A DNA stretch of 43,638 nt from Lachnospiraceae bacterium (GTDB taxonomy: Bacteria > Bacillota_A > Clostridia > Lachnospirales > Lachnospiraceae), in NCBI GenBank assembly GCA_028694115.1, contig JAQUUB010000033.1, positions 1 through 43,638 on the forward strand, written 5' to 3'. Both the position numbers and the translations under genes were made by a program. Below are positions 1 through 8,163 of the stretch, one piece after another (the first letter of the stretch is position 1; each line of letters opens with the position of its first letter). A model generated the notes under the pieces. That model made no database searches. It had not been told where the DNA came from and saw nothing but the letters and a program-made list of their open reading frames with translations.

Positions 1-586
1 CATAGGTCAAGGGAAGTGAAGCTTTTATAAATACTTCTTTTTGAACACGAAATCCGTTTGCTTTTAAAAATGCGGAATAGGATTCAGCCGACCATCTGTG
101 ATTCAATGGGAAGCCAAGCAATCTCATTATTTTGACTTTTATCCTTGCACAGAATTTGGAATCACCGTGTGTAAATGTCGGGGCAATCAACAGCCCGTCC
201 GAGGTAAGTACACGGTATATTTCTGCAAGTGCTTTTTCCGGCTCAGGAATAACATGAAGCACATTGGCTGCGATAATTACCGAAAAGCTTTCGTCTGCGT
301 AGGGCAGCGAAAATATATTCTGAACCGAAAAATGCAGCTTTGATGAGCATTTCGACCGCTTTGCCTGTGCAATCATTTCAGGGGAGCTGTCGGTTGCCTC
401 AATCATTTTTGCCTCATGAACAATGTTTTTTGCGAGCAGTCCGGTTCCCGTTGCAAGCTCCAATACGATTTTGCCTTTGACTGCCGGACGAATCAGCCTA
501 TACATTTGCTCATAAGCGTTTGCGTCTTTTTTCATAAAGCGGTCGTAACTCGACGCATATTTCGACCAAAAAGAAGTTTTTTTCAA
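1..586 (-). CDS. Class I SAM-dependent methyltransferase, 3' end cut by window edge
   Basis: About 195 codons are visible on the minus strand, running off the left edge. I place the start at a TTG (586-584) because GAGGTG lies 8 nt upstream and no ATG fits. The N-terminus reads KKTSFWSKYASSYDRFM, as in UbiE/Methyltransf_11 proteins. SAM-binding motif I follows as LELATGTGLLA, then an acidic strand end (EATDSSPEM) and the post-motif VLHVIPEPEKALAEIYRVL. The fold is therefore clear; the substrate is not. A perfect GGTTAG-N6-CTAACC palindrome lies 50 bp upstream (635-654), the same operator that precedes feoA and the ABC operons here, so the enzyme probably belongs to the metal-responsive set. 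It could modify a metallophore, or act on a small molecule unrelated to metals. Confidence 0.8.
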   Translation of the reverse strand, partial: MKKTSFWSKYASSYDRFMKKDANAYEQMYRLIRPAVKGKIVLELATGTGLLAKNIVHEAKMIEATDSSPEMIAQAKRSKCSSKLHFSVQNIFSLPYADESFSVIIAANVLHVIPEPEKALAEIYRVLTSDGLLIAPTFTHGDSKFCARIKVKIMRLLGFPLNHRWSAESYSAFLKANGFRVQKEVFIKASLPLTY

Positions 587-634
587 GTTATCTGCACCTC
601 ACATTTCCATTTTATCTTGCCTTTATGTTCACAA

Positions 635-654
635 CGGTTAGAAGATACTAACCG
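635..654. promoter_or_regulatory. Metalloregulator-type operator, copy A
   Basis: Perfect palindrome CGGTTAG-N6-CTAACCG (7-bp arms, spacer AAGATA), 50 bp upstream of the TTG start of the minus-strand methyltransferase. It shares the (G/A)TTAG-N6-CTAAC core with eight other sites in the window. I see no convincing -10 beside this copy. Confidence 0.75.
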
Positions 655-667
655 CCATACTGAAAGC

Positions 668-689
668 AAGCCGTCCCGCAGGGCGGCTT
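668..689 (-). terminator. GC-rich hairpin, possible terminator of ABC operon 1
   Basis: AAGCCG pairs with CGGCTT and CCC with GGG around a GCA loop, with one bulged T. On the minus strand it follows the TetR remnant and ABC operon 1. The following bases (GCTTTCAG) are only weakly T-rich, so termination is uncertain. Confidence 0.4.
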
Positions 690-698
690 AGGCTGAAC

Positions 699-851
699 CT
701 AATAATTTTTAACAGACACCCCTACCGGCGCTTTTAGCACTTGCGGGTAGAGCGGCCCGATGTCCTCACGATGCGACACAGTTAGCGGCAGGCCTTTTTT
801 CAGTGCCTGCCGGATTTCTATTTTTTCTTTTTTAGAAAATGCAACTGCCAT
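699..851 (-). pseudogene. Probable TetR-family regulator remnant (N-terminus only)
   Basis: An ATG at 851 opens a 50-codon frame beginning MAVAFSKKEKIEIRQALKKG, which resembles the first helix of TetR-family proteins. The helix-turn-helix that should follow is absent; the rest (LPLTVSHREDIGPLYPQ...) is not recognised and is probably sequence fused at a deletion. A good promoter (888-916) lies upstream, so the stub may still be transcribed. The frame can be extended upstream to 938 but that part overlaps the promoter. It lies just downstream of ABC operon 1 on the same strand. It could instead be a real 50-aa protein that I do not recognise. Confidence 0.4.
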
Positions 852-887
852 CAAATCATCACATGACGATTTTAGATTTATGGTCAC

Positions 888-916
888 AGTGTAACACCGC
901 CGTTTTTCCCTGTCAA
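888..916 (-). promoter_or_regulatory. Promoter of the TetR remnant
   Basis: On the minus strand, TTGACA (916-911) is separated by 17 bp from TACACT (893-888), close to the sigma-A consensus. It points at the ATG at 851, not at the operator or methyltransferase further on. Confidence 0.6.
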
Positions 917-955
917 GAGTGAGAAAGCGGCGGTGCACTATGGTTGTTATAAAAT

Positions 956-2701
956 TTAAGCCTTCTCGTCGGATAGCTTCCAGCCGGCGGCCTCTGCTCT
1001 GCGCAAGACGAAGGTTTTGTAGATGCCGTCCTGTGTGATGAGCTCCTCGTGTGTGCCACGCTGGACGATTTTCCCCTCGTCTACAACCAGAATCTGATCG
1101 GCGTGACGCACGGTTTTCAGTCGGTGAGCGATCATGATAATGGTCTTATTGTGGGTCAACGTCTCGATGGCTTTTTGAAGTTCTGCCTCATTCTCGGGAT
1201 CCACGTTGGCGGTGGCTTCATCCAAAATGACGATAGGCGCATCCTTGAGCATGGCTCTGGCAATGGAGATGCGCTGCTTTTCACCGCCGGAAAGAGAAGA
1301 ACCCGCTTCGCCCACCTGTGTGTCATAGCCGTTGGGCAGCGATGAGATGAAGTCATGACAGCATGCCTTTTGTGCCGCTGCAACGACCTCCTCATGGGTT
1401 GCGTCCGGACGGCCGAACTTGATGTTGTTCTCAATGGTGTCAGCAAAAAGGTACACATTCTGGAATACCATGCTGATCTGATCCATAAGGCTCTCCAAGG
1501 TGTAATCCTGCACATCATGGCCGCCGATACGGATATTACCGCTGTCCGCATCCCAGAACCGTGCAATCAGGCTCGTGAGCGTGGTCTTGCCGGAGCCGGA
1601 GGGCCCCACAACGGCGCAGGTCGTTTGAGCGGGAATGGTCAGAGACAGGTCGTGCAGAATTTCCTTTTTCTCATAGGAGAAGCTCACATGGTCAAACACA
1701 ATATCGTGGGATTTGGGTGCAAGCTCCTTGCCGTGCTCGTCCATTTGTGGAATTTTGTCCAGCTGCTGTGCGTGGTCGATGGAACTGGACACCAGCCGCA
1801 GGAGGCTCAGCCCGCTGCCCGCCGATTGGATCTGGGCAAAGACCAGGAAAGACATGATGACGGTCATCAGTGCGTCCGCCGTCGCTATCGTCCCAGCCAA
1901 AAAGAACACAACCGCCGCAGCAATCATTAGGACACCTGCAAGCTGCAGCACAGCGTTCTGCGCGATTACATAGGGGGTAAAGAGCTTTTCCATGTCAAGG
2001 TTGCTCTTGCGGTTAAACTCTGCTGCGTCCCGCACCTTTTGATCGCCCCGTCCCGTAAGGTTGAAGGCTTTGATTACACTCATGCCTTGGAGATGTTCCA
2101 ACACTGCACCCACCAGCACTGCCTCGGACTTCTGTCGCAAGGGTGCCACAACGGCGGATTTTTTCTCCATGGCGGAGGTGATCAGCAAGTAAATTCCTGT
2201 GCCTGCCGCAACAATCAGCCCGATGCGCCAATTCCAAACCAGCACCAACACCATAAACACGGCAGAATTGATAAGACCGCTGAGAGTCATGACCAGTACC
2301 ATAGGGGCGATAGTTTCTACATTGTCCAGTACGGTGGTGGAAACACCGGTAATCTCTCCCAGGCTGTTCTCGTTAAAGTAACCCATGGGCACACTTTTCA
2401 GCCGGTTGGCAATATGGATACGTTTGTTTGCCACCATGAAATAGCCTGCATGTGTCTGGTCCAGCTTGGAAAAGCTGTTAGTTACGCCGCCGCCGATGAT
2501 GCTCACCAGCATTAGCCCCACCGCAAGCCATGCGGTTTGTGCACCGGTCCTGCCATCCAGCATGGCGGTCAACACCACATAGATAGCACCAATCTCAAAC
2601 ATCCGGAACAAAGCACCGAAAAAACTAACCCAAACGGAACGATTGATATTTTTGCTCTCTGCGCCGGAAAAGCGCCATATTTTACGAAATGCTTCCATCA
2701 T
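956..2701 (-). CDS. Exporter-fold ABC transporter half, IrtB/YbtQ-like (pair 1, second subunit)
   Basis: This 581-aa protein has an N-terminal six-helix type-1 exporter TMD (about residues 1-310) and a C-terminal NBD. The NBD shows Walker A (VVGPSGSGKTTL), a Q-loop region (SMVFQNVYLFADT), signature SLSGGEKQR, Walker B plus catalytic Glu (IVILDEATANVD) and the H-loop (IIMIAHRL), so it should be a competent ATPase. Its start overlaps the end of the upstream subunit by 4 nt, and the two should form a heterodimer. Paired half-transporters of this type include YbtPQ and IrtAB, which import ferric siderophores despite the exporter fold. Its closest relative in the window is the second subunit of pair 3. 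Substrate and direction are inferred; a drug or peptide exporter is the alternative. Confidence 0.9.
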   Translation of the reverse strand: MMEAFRKIWRFSGAESKNINRSVWVSFFGALFRMFEIGAIYVVLTAMLDGRTGAQTAWLAVGLMLVSIIGGGVTNSFSKLDQTHAGYFMVANKRIHIANRLKSVPMGYFNENSLGEITGVSTTVLDNVETIAPMVLVMTLSGLINSAVFMVLVLVWNWRIGLIVAAGTGIYLLITSAMEKKSAVVAPLRQKSEAVLVGAVLEHLQGMSVIKAFNLTGRGDQKVRDAAEFNRKSNLDMEKLFTPYVIAQNAVLQLAGVLMIAAAVVFFLAGTIATADALMTVIMSFLVFAQIQSAGSGLSLLRLVSSSIDHAQQLDKIPQMDEHGKELAPKSHDIVFDHVSFSYEKKEILHDLSLTIPAQTTCAVVGPSGSGKTTLTSLIARFWDADSGNIRIGGHDVQDYTLESLMDQISMVFQNVYLFADTIENNIKFGRPDATHEEVVAAAQKACCHDFISSLPNGYDTQVGEAGSSLSGGEKQRISIARAMLKDAPIVILDEATANVDPENEAELQKAIETLTHNKTIIMIAHRLKTVRHADQILVVDEGKIVQRGTHEELITQDGIYKTFVLRRAEAAGWKLSDEKA

Positions 2702-4440
2702 GCCACATCACCATCCTTTGCTCCCATATGCGCCTGCCACATTTTATTGTATAGCGGGCAGTTTTCCAGCAGTTGTCCATGTTTGCCTGTTCCCTCAATG
2801 CGCCCATCCTGTACCACCACAATCTGGTCAGCTCCCACAATTGTAGAAAGCCTGTGGGCAATAACGATCACGGTTTTTCCGGCTACCAGTCTGGCCACTG
2901 CCTTCTGGATGATTGCCTCGTTTTCGGGGTCGATGTATGCCGTTGCTTCATCTAAAATGACCACCGGGGCGTCTTTCAGCATGGCCCTCGCAATGGCGAT
3001 ACGCTGCCGCTCACCGCCAGACAGGTGTGTACCGCCACCGCCGACTTTTGTGCCGTAGCCATTTTCCAGGTTGCGGATGAACCCGTCACAGCCAGCTGCT
3101 TTTGCCGCCGCCTCTACCTGTGCGTCCGTGGCGGAAAGTTTGCCCATGCGAATGTTCTCCCGCACCGTTTCGTCGAACAGATAATTGTCCTGCGATACAA
3201 AGGCAACCTGATCGTAGAGCTGTGTAAGAGGAATTTTCCTTTCATCCACGCCGCCCAGAGAAACCGTTCCCTGATCCACATCCCAAAATCCAGCGATCAG
3301 TTTTGCCAGCGTAGATTTACCGCTGCCGGAGGGACCAACCAACGCCGTCATGCTCCCGGCAGGCAGCTTCAGACTGACATCATGCAGGATTTCTTTTTCC
3401 GTGTGATACCCAAAGGAAACATGGGACAGTGCGATATCCGGTTGACCAAGCTGCACTGGCACGCTTCCATGCTGCTGCTCGGGTGAGGCGAGAATCTCGT
3501 CTACCATCTGTACGGTGGTCCCAATTTTCGCCAGATTATCCGTAAAGCTCATGGCGGCAACCAGCGGGCCAACAATGGATAGCGCCAAAATGATACAGGT
3601 GATAAAGACATCGGCACTGAGGCTGCCGCTGGTGTAAAACAGCCAGCCAAAGGGAAGCACGGTAATTAGTGTGGCCGGGGCAATGGCATAAGCCAGAGAC
3701 ATGTTCAGCTGGCACTTTTTCATCCAATTGTAGTAGTAAGCGGCATTTGCCAACACGCGCTGCGAAAACTTTTGGTAGGAATTTTTTCCCTGATTGAATG
3801 CCTTGATGACCTCGATGCCGCCGATATACTCCACAATCGTTTCATTCATAGCGGCAGTGGTTTTCACCGCACCCGCATAGTCCTTGCTGTAGCCGCCCAT
3901 CACCAGCATCATAAAGGCAAAACCGATGGGGATAGAAATCAGTGAAATCAGCGCCATTCGCCAATCCAGAACGAAGAGATAAACGATTACCAGCAGCGGT
4001 CCCACAAGGTTGGAGGTCATCTCTGGCAGCAGGTGCGCAAGTGTGGTTTCCATGCTGTCCACCAGATCCACGATAATCTGCTTCATCTTGCCGCTGGATG
4101 TATCGATCACGGTGCCAAGGGGCAGCTTCGGAAGTTTATCCACCATCTGCAAGCGGATGTTTTTCAAGATGGAAAAGGTGGCTTTATGCGACATGGACAG
4201 CGCCAAGTTGTATAGCAGTGTTTTCAGCAGATGTCCCGTCAGCGCAATCACGCACCACGTCAGATAGAACCTCGGGTCTTTATTTGCCTGCAGCATCGCA
4301 AAGATGATCTGCGCTGCGGCGATATAGGGCGCAAAACCCAGTATCACACCAATGAGCGCAGCCACAATCGCACGGATGAGACCGCCATGCTCGTCCTTTC
4401 CCATCTCCCATATGCGAAATAAAGGATTTTTTTGTTTCAT
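2698..4440 (-). CDS. Exporter-fold ABC transporter half, IrtA/YbtP-like (pair 1, first subunit)
   Basis: 580 aa starting MKQKNPLFRIWEMGKDEHGG. I chose the ATG at 4440 because AGGAGG lies 7-8 nt upstream; a longer frame from 4470 would begin inside the operator. A six-helix TMD with the family motif YIGGIEVIKAFN precedes an NBD with Walker A (LVGPSGSGKST), VSQDNYLFDE, signature HLSGGERQR, Walker B (PVVILDEATAYID) and H-loop (VIVIAHRL). A perfect operator (4457-4476) and a TATAAT (4485-4480) lie just upstream, so transcription of both pair-1 genes should be repressed by the metalloregulator as well as linked to the preceding TetR gene. The operon is visibly more GC-rich than the other three pairs. 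Confidence 0.9.
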   Translation of the reverse strand: MKQKNPLFRIWEMGKDEHGGLIRAIVAALIGVILGFAPYIAAAQIIFAMLQANKDPRFYLTWCVIALTGHLLKTLLYNLALSMSHKATFSILKNIRLQMVDKLPKLPLGTVIDTSSGKMKQIIVDLVDSMETTLAHLLPEMTSNLVGPLLVIVYLFVLDWRMALISLISIPIGFAFMMLVMGGYSKDYAGAVKTTAAMNETIVEYIGGIEVIKAFNQGKNSYQKFSQRVLANAAYYYNWMKKCQLNMSLAYAIAPATLITVLPFGWLFYTSGSLSADVFITCIILALSIVGPLVAAMSFTDNLAKIGTTVQMVDEILASPEQQHGSVPVQLGQPDIALSHVSFGYHTEKEILHDVSLKLPAGSMTALVGPSGSGKSTLAKLIAGFWDVDQGTVSLGGVDERKIPLTQLYDQVAFVSQDNYLFDETVRENIRMGKLSATDAQVEAAAKAAGCDGFIRNLENGYGTKVGGGGTHLSGGERQRIAIARAMLKDAPVVILDEATAYIDPENEAIIQKAVARLVAGKTVIVIAHRLSTIVGADQIVVVQDGRIEGTGKHGQLLENCPLYNKMWQAHMGAKDGDVA

Positions 4441-4456
4441 ATTCTTTCCTCCTAAC

Positions 4457-4485
4457 TGGTTAGAAAACACTAACCAATAATTATA
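4457..4485 (-). promoter_or_regulatory. Operator copy B with -10 element upstream of ABC pair 1
   Basis: TGGTTAG-N6-CTAACCA (4457-4476, 7-bp perfect arms, spacer AAAACA) lies 17 bp before the ATG at 4440. On the minus strand TATAAT (4485-4480) is 3 bp upstream of it, so the palindrome covers the expected transcription start. No good -35 is visible at the matching distance; a GC-rich hairpin occupies that position. Confidence 0.8.
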
Positions 4486-4491
4486 TTTGAA

Positions 4492-4509
4492 GGCCGCAGT
4501 AAAGCGGCC
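4492..4509 (-). terminator. Hairpin after tetR, possible weak terminator
   Basis: GGCCGC and GCGGCC arms around a 6-nt loop, directly after the TetR stop codon on the minus strand, followed by TTCAAAT. There is no proper U-run, so part of the transcription may continue into the ABC pair. Confidence 0.4.
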
Positions 4510-4515
4510 CCAAAT

Positions 4516-5142
4516 TCAGTCGATGGGAAACCCAAAAATGGTGCAGAACCCGGCACGGTGGTAGCGGTTGAGCATGGAAATGTAATTTCCCGCCTCCTCC
4601 CGCGTAAAGCGGTGGCGAACAACCTCAAACATCCCATTCATATAGGCAGTGACCACAATGTGTATCATATCACGGGTGATTTTTTCCGAAACAGCCGATT
4701 CCATGCCCATGACCTGCATAAACCGATCGGTGTATTCCACCTCAATATCCACCAGTTCATTGACAAAGCTTTGATACAAGGTGCCATAGGATGCATCCAG
4801 CAGCAAACGAAAGGCATCAAAGTCAGCGTAGATCAAGTCAAGAATCCGATTCATCCCGTCTGCGGTGTATTTGCCCATCTGCTGGCGTTGGCTCTCGGCA
4901 TCAAATGCGTGAAAGGTTTTTTGGATTTCCACAAACAGCTCTTTCATGCCCTGAGCCGCAGGCTCTACAATAGCCCGAAACAAGCCTTCCTTGTCCCCAA
5001 AGCGCGTATAGATGGAACCTGTCGTGGTATTTGCCTTTGCGGCAATTTCCCGTAGGGAAGCGTCTGTGTAGCCTTTTTCTAAAAACTCCGCCCGTGCACA
5101 GACAAGCACGGTCTCATATACGCCTTCAATTTGTTTGGCCAT
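4516..5142 (-). CDS. TetR/AcrR-family transcriptional regulator
   Basis: 208 aa starting MAKQIEGVYETVL; the ATG at 5142 has GAGGTG 7-8 nt upstream. The N-terminal DNA-binding domain is typical: FLEKGYTDASLREIAAKAN, then TTGSIYTRFGDKEGLFRAIV. The remainder is a helical ligand-binding and dimer domain that I cannot assign to a ligand. The gene is read in the same direction as, and 75 bp before, ABC pair 1, so it likely controls that pair. Its own promoter carries a perfect palindrome at the start point (5172-5188), suggesting autorepression. A second TetR gene (12709) has the same promoter-operator layout. Confidence 0.9.
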   Translation of the reverse strand: MAKQIEGVYETVLVCARAEFLEKGYTDASLREIAAKANTTTGSIYTRFGDKEGLFRAIVEPAAQGMKELFVEIQKTFHAFDAESQRQQMGKYTADGMNRILDLIYADFDAFRLLLDASYGTLYQSFVNELVDIEVEYTDRFMQVMGMESAVSEKITRDMIHIVVTAYMNGMFEVVRHRFTREEAGNYISMLNRYHRAGFCTIFGFPID

Positions 5143-5171
5143 AGGGGAGCACCTCAATTCATAACGATGTT

Positions 5172-5216
5172 TCATAACGCTGTTATGAGTATAGCAGAGC
5201 ATGCATAATCTGTCAA
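5172..5216 (-). promoter_or_regulatory. tetR promoter with operator at the start point
   Basis: On the minus strand TTGACA (5216-5211) and TATACT (5193-5188) are separated by 17 bp. Immediately downstream is a perfect TCATAAC-N3-GTTATGA palindrome (5172-5188), with a further CATAACG half-site near 5159-5165. The position at +1 fits an autorepressor site for the TetR protein. Confidence 0.75.
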
Positions 5217-5252
5217 TAACTTTTTCCTCTTGACATACGAGGGAGAAAGCAG

Positions 5253-5549
5253 ATGTGGACTGGTTTATTAAAGCAGCGATATTATTTTAAAGGGAAAAGG
5301 CGGTCAGCCAACAGAAAAAAATATATTGAATCACTTATTGCGTCACTGCCGAACCCCGACCTTGTGGTTCTTCCAAAACTTGCTGTTTGCAGTTATATGT
5401 CATGTCAGAAAATATGGAAATTTGCAGACAACTGCGGACAGGATACTGCGAAGTGGGCCATGAGCATGGCGCAAAAGTACGATACTTTCATTGGTGTGGG
5501 GTATTTAGATAAGGAAAACGGTGACTATTATAATCGCTATCTGCTATGA
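5253..5549 (+). pseudogene. Nitrilase-superfamily (carbon-nitrogen hydrolase) N-terminal fragment
   Basis: 98 codons from an ATG with a GAGGG ribosome site about 8 nt upstream. The sequence matches the start of the C-N hydrolase fold: NRKKYIESLIASLPNPDLVVLP, then CSYMSCQKIWKFAD, TAKWAMSMAQKYDTFIGVGY and GDYYNRYLL. It stops where the second half, holding the catalytic Lys and Cys, should begin; full proteins are about 280 aa. The catalytic Glu of the usual LPE motif is Lys42 here (LPK). Both facts point to a dead gene. The bases after the stop (5550-5817) hold no gene that I recognise. Confidence 0.7.
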
Positions 5550-5770
5550 CACTAATTTCCAAACATAAACTTACGTGTGCAAACTGGATGAATGGTCCAG
5601 ACTCCCTTGCGGGATAGCACAAATAATTAGATGCAATATTATAATGGAACAAGATATAGTAATACGGTGCTGGATATTCCGCTGACGGTGTAAGAGTTTG
5701 TTAGTCTTTATCAAACATAAGTTAATATAAATAAAACGTCCAGAAAACGGAAAATAGACAGAATATTTAA

Positions 5771-5799
5771 TTGAAATAATGGCATAATAATGGTACAAT
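5771..5799 (+). promoter_or_regulatory. Promoter of the toxin-antitoxin operon
   Basis: TTGAAA (5771-5776) and TACAAT (5794-5799) with a 17-bp spacer, 27 bp before the antitoxin ATG. Confidence 0.65.
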
Positions 5800-5826
5800 T
5801 AGACCATAATTAAGGAGGTGCATATT

Positions 5827-6087
5827 ATGCCACAGATTATTCCAATTAAAGATTTGAAAAATACTTCTGAAATATCGGAGATGTGCCACAGAGCAGAAGA
5901 GCCAATCTATATTACAAAGAATGGATATGGTGACATGGTTATTATGAGCATGGAAAATTATGAGGACACCATTCATAGATTTAATGTTTATAGAGAACTG
6001 GAAATATCAGAAAAACAGATTACAGAAGGAGGAACAAAAGATGCAAGAAGTTCGTTAAGCTCTATGAGGGAAAAATATGGTTTATAA
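5827..6087 (+). CDS. Type II antitoxin, Phd/YefM-RelB type
   Basis: 86 aa starting MPQIIPIKDLKNTSEISEMC; the ATG at 5827 has GGAGG 8 nt upstream (an in-frame GTG at 5818 overlaps that site and is unlikely). The N-terminal IPIKDLKNTSEISEMCHR and EPIYITKNGYGDMVIMSME are the hallmark of the Phd/YefM DNA-binding fold; the C-terminus would wrap the toxin. It overlaps the toxin gene by 11 nt, the usual order for this class. It should bind and neutralise the downstream toxin and autorepress the operon through the promoter at 5771-5799. Confidence 0.85.
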   Translation: MPQIIPIKDLKNTSEISEMCHRAEEPIYITKNGYGDMVIMSMENYEDTIHRFNVYRELEISEKQITEGGTKDARSSLSSMREKYGL

Positions 6088-6388
6088 ACTCATTATTACC
6101 GATAAAGCTGAGGAACTGCTAAACCAATTGGTGAATTATATTCTTTTTAAGTTAAAAAATGAATCAGCAGCAAAACATTTGTTAGATGGGGTTGAACAGT
6201 TGTATGACCGAATGGAAGAAAATCCATTTCAGTTTGCAGATTGCAGAGATTCCTTTCTAAAGAGTAAGGGATACAAAGAAGCTGTAGTGAAGGATATGGA
6301 TTATATTTTAATATTTCGTGTTGATGATGAGATCGTTTATGTGCTTGGAATATTTCATCAATTAGAAAATTACAAAGAAAAATTATAA
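6077..6388 (+). CDS. Type II toxin, RelE/ParE family
   Basis: 103 aa. The pattern MVYKLIITDKAEELLNQLVN, then ENPFQFADCRDSFLKSKGYK, VVKDMDYILIFRVDDE and VYVLGIFHQLENYKEKL is that of ParE/RelE-superfamily toxins, ending with the typical late beta-strand and short basic tail. The gene overlaps its antitoxin by 11 nt. Whether it cleaves ribosome-bound mRNA (RelE-like) or poisons gyrase (ParE-like) cannot be decided by eye. The pair may act as a stabiliser of this island. Confidence 0.85.
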   Translation: MVYKLIITDKAEELLNQLVNYILFKLKNESAAKHLLDGVEQLYDRMEENPFQFADCRDSFLKSKGYKEAVVKDMDYILIFRVDDEIVYVLGIFHQLENYKEKL

Positions 6389-6797
6389 GTGAAGGCATCA
6401 GACCCAGAAGGTTTGGTGCTTTTTCATTTATTGATCGTGTTTGATGAGCCCACAAGCCAAGGAGGAATGGATGAAACGTTCTGGTATAGTGAGAAAGTGT
6501 GGGGGGAGAAATTCCGACACCAGAGGAGTGGCTGAAATATGCGGTGGAGTTTTTGACTGCAGAAGGAAGAGAAGATTTGTGGAGATGGTCTTTGGGAGTG
6601 TGAGGGCAAAAGAGTTTCTCGCTAAATATGGTGTAAATGCTAAAGATATAAAAAACCTGCAATATAAATTAAATGTCTAAAAGGGCTAAAAAAGGCCGAA
6701 CAGAGTAGACGGGTAACAAGTAAGTTTGATAGTATACATGCTGAAAGCGCCATTTGGCGCTTAAAAAAACCACAAGGGTTAGTAAAGCCCAACTAAG
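6389..6797 (+). other. 408-bp stretch without an intact gene; decayed coding pieces
   Basis: Three reading frames carry short plausible protein pieces in sequence: MDETFWYSEKVWGE after a good AGGAGG at about 6460; then IPTPEEWLKYAVEFLTAEG; then AKEFLAKYGVNAKDIKNLQ. This looks like one gene broken by frameshifts, but I do not recognise the family. An AAGCGCC-ATTT-GGCGCTT hairpin (about 6745-6762) has an A-run, not a T-run, on its 3' side. Confidence 0.35.
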
Positions 6798-7142
6798 ATG
6801 CGAGGAGGATTTATTTATGATTGTCCTGCTGGAAGAATAGAGAAAATATTACAGACGTTTGATCTTTTATCCTTTAAGGATCGGCACCCCATGGCGCTTT
6901 CTGGGGGACAAAAGCAACGGTTGGCTGTTGCGACAGCCGTTCTATCTGATAAGCAGGTGTTGGTTTTTGATGAAACCACAAGTGGGCTTGATTATAGCCG
7001 GATGCAGGAAGTTAGCAGTATGATTCGGCAGTTAGCGGATGATGGGAAAATTGTAATCATCATTTCACACGATTTTGAACTTTTGACGCAGACTTGTGAT
7101 AAAATATTTAATATGGATCAAAAGAATAAAGAAAGAAGGTGA
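6798..7142 (+). pseudogene. C-terminal remnant of an ECF-type ATPase (EcfA, second NBD)
   Basis: The 114-codon frame carries ABC signature ALSGGQKQRLAVA, Walker B and catalytic Glu (VLVFDETTSGLD) and H-loop (IIISHDFELL), but no Walker A. It aligns with the second NBD of the double ATPase at 28354-29835 (TLSGGQKQRVAVA, LIFDEPTSGLD, VVTHDYEFL). The Pro of the usual DEPTSGLD is Thr here. Upstream, a strong AGGAGG followed by ATG opens only MIVLLEE, so the start region of another gene seems to have been joined to the ATPase tail by deletion. It suggests that module 2 once had a full ECF transporter, as module 4 still does. Confidence 0.75.
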
Positions 7143-7146
7143 AGGT

Positions 7147-8106
7147 ATGTGGGAAATGTTTGAAAAGACGGACTATGGTTCCAACGTGCAGGACATAATC
7201 GAAACGGAAGAATGCAAAATCATGAAGCTGCATGACGATACTGGCGATGGAATGATGACAATTTATCAAGTGTTTCCCGGTGTTTTTCTCATGTACAATG
7301 ACTTTCATATGAAAGAATGTATCTCTGGCTTTCAGTCTGATAAAGATTGGTTTTGTATTGACCATTGCCGTGAGGGTCGTATTGAGCAGGCGTATGGGGA
7401 TGACGCATATAGTTATTTAGAAGCTGGCGATTTACGAGTAGATCAGCGTGTGCATCACTCCGGCCGGGTTGAGTTTCCGTTGTGTCACTATCACGGCATT
7501 TCCATTGGCTTTCAGATGGATATTGCGTCAAAAGAATTACCAGAAGCCATGAAAGGCTTTTCTATTAATCTTTTTGACCTGCAAAAAAAATACTGCAGCA
7601 ATCTGCATCCATTTGTAATTCCGGGAGAAGCTGCAACGCAACATATTTTTTCGGAATTATATAACGTTCCTTCTAAAATCAAAAAATACTACTTTAAACT
7701 CAAAGTGTTGGAATTGCTTTTATATCTGGATGCATTAGAACTCTCTGGACATACGCAGGAGCGGCCATATTTCTATAAAGGACAGGTGGAAAAAATAAAA
7801 GCTGTTCAATCTCTGCTCACACAGGATTTGACTGAAAATTATACCATTGCGGAATTGTCGGCACGTTTTGATATTGCTCTCACACCGCTTAAAAATTGTT
7901 TTAAGAGTGTGTACGGAAGTCCTATTTTTACTTATATGAGAACTTATCGCATGAACTATGCAGCGTCCCTGTTGAGGACAGATAAAGATATGAAAATTTC
8001 TGACATCGCCGGTGCTGTCGGCTATGATAGCCCCAGTAAATTTTCGGCAGCATTTCACCAGACGATTGGGAAAACGCCGTTGGAATATCGAAAATCCATT
8101 ATCTGA
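7147..8106 (+). CDS. AraC-family transcriptional regulator (module 2)
   Basis: 319 aa starting MWEMFEKTDYGSNVQD; the ATG at 7147 is preceded by AAGGTGAAGG, and a longer frame from 7096 reads through the ATPase remnant. The N-terminal sensing domain has VFPGVFLMYNDFHM and a cupin-like HCREGRIEQAYGDDAYSYLE region. The C-terminal double helix-turn-helix (about residues 215-318) ends DIAGAVGYDSPSKFSAAFHQ, then TIGKTPLEYRK. It is a paralogue of the AraC gene at 16075. YbtA, the regulator of yersiniabactin uptake, is an AraC protein that responds to its siderophore, so a ligand-sensing role is plausible by analogy. It directly precedes ABC pair 2, separated by a terminator hairpin. Confidence 0.9.
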   Translation: MWEMFEKTDYGSNVQDIIETEECKIMKLHDDTGDGMMTIYQVFPGVFLMYNDFHMKECISGFQSDKDWFCIDHCREGRIEQAYGDDAYSYLEAGDLRVDQRVHHSGRVEFPLCHYHGISIGFQMDIASKELPEAMKGFSINLFDLQKKYCSNLHPFVIPGEAATQHIFSELYNVPSKIKKYYFKLKVLELLLYLDALELSGHTQERPYFYKGQVEKIKAVQSLLTQDLTENYTIAELSARFDIALTPLKNCFKSVYGSPIFTYMRTYRMNYAASLLRTDKDMKISDIAGAVGYDSPSKFSAAFHQTIGKTPLEYRKSII

Positions 8107-8163
8107 TTGGTACATAAAAGGCTGTATAGAGCGGAAGAAAAAATGATGCAGTGATATGATAAG

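Noticed and set aside
1049..2515. Several plus-strand and alternative minus-strand frames of 60-190 codons within ABC operon 1
   Set aside because: They are shadows of the two ABC genes, without ribosome sites or recognisable domains, and are long only because the region is GC-rich.
6770..6795. GGGTTAG...CAACTAA before the EcfA remnant
   Set aside because: The arm spacing is not 6 bp and the right arm is imperfect.
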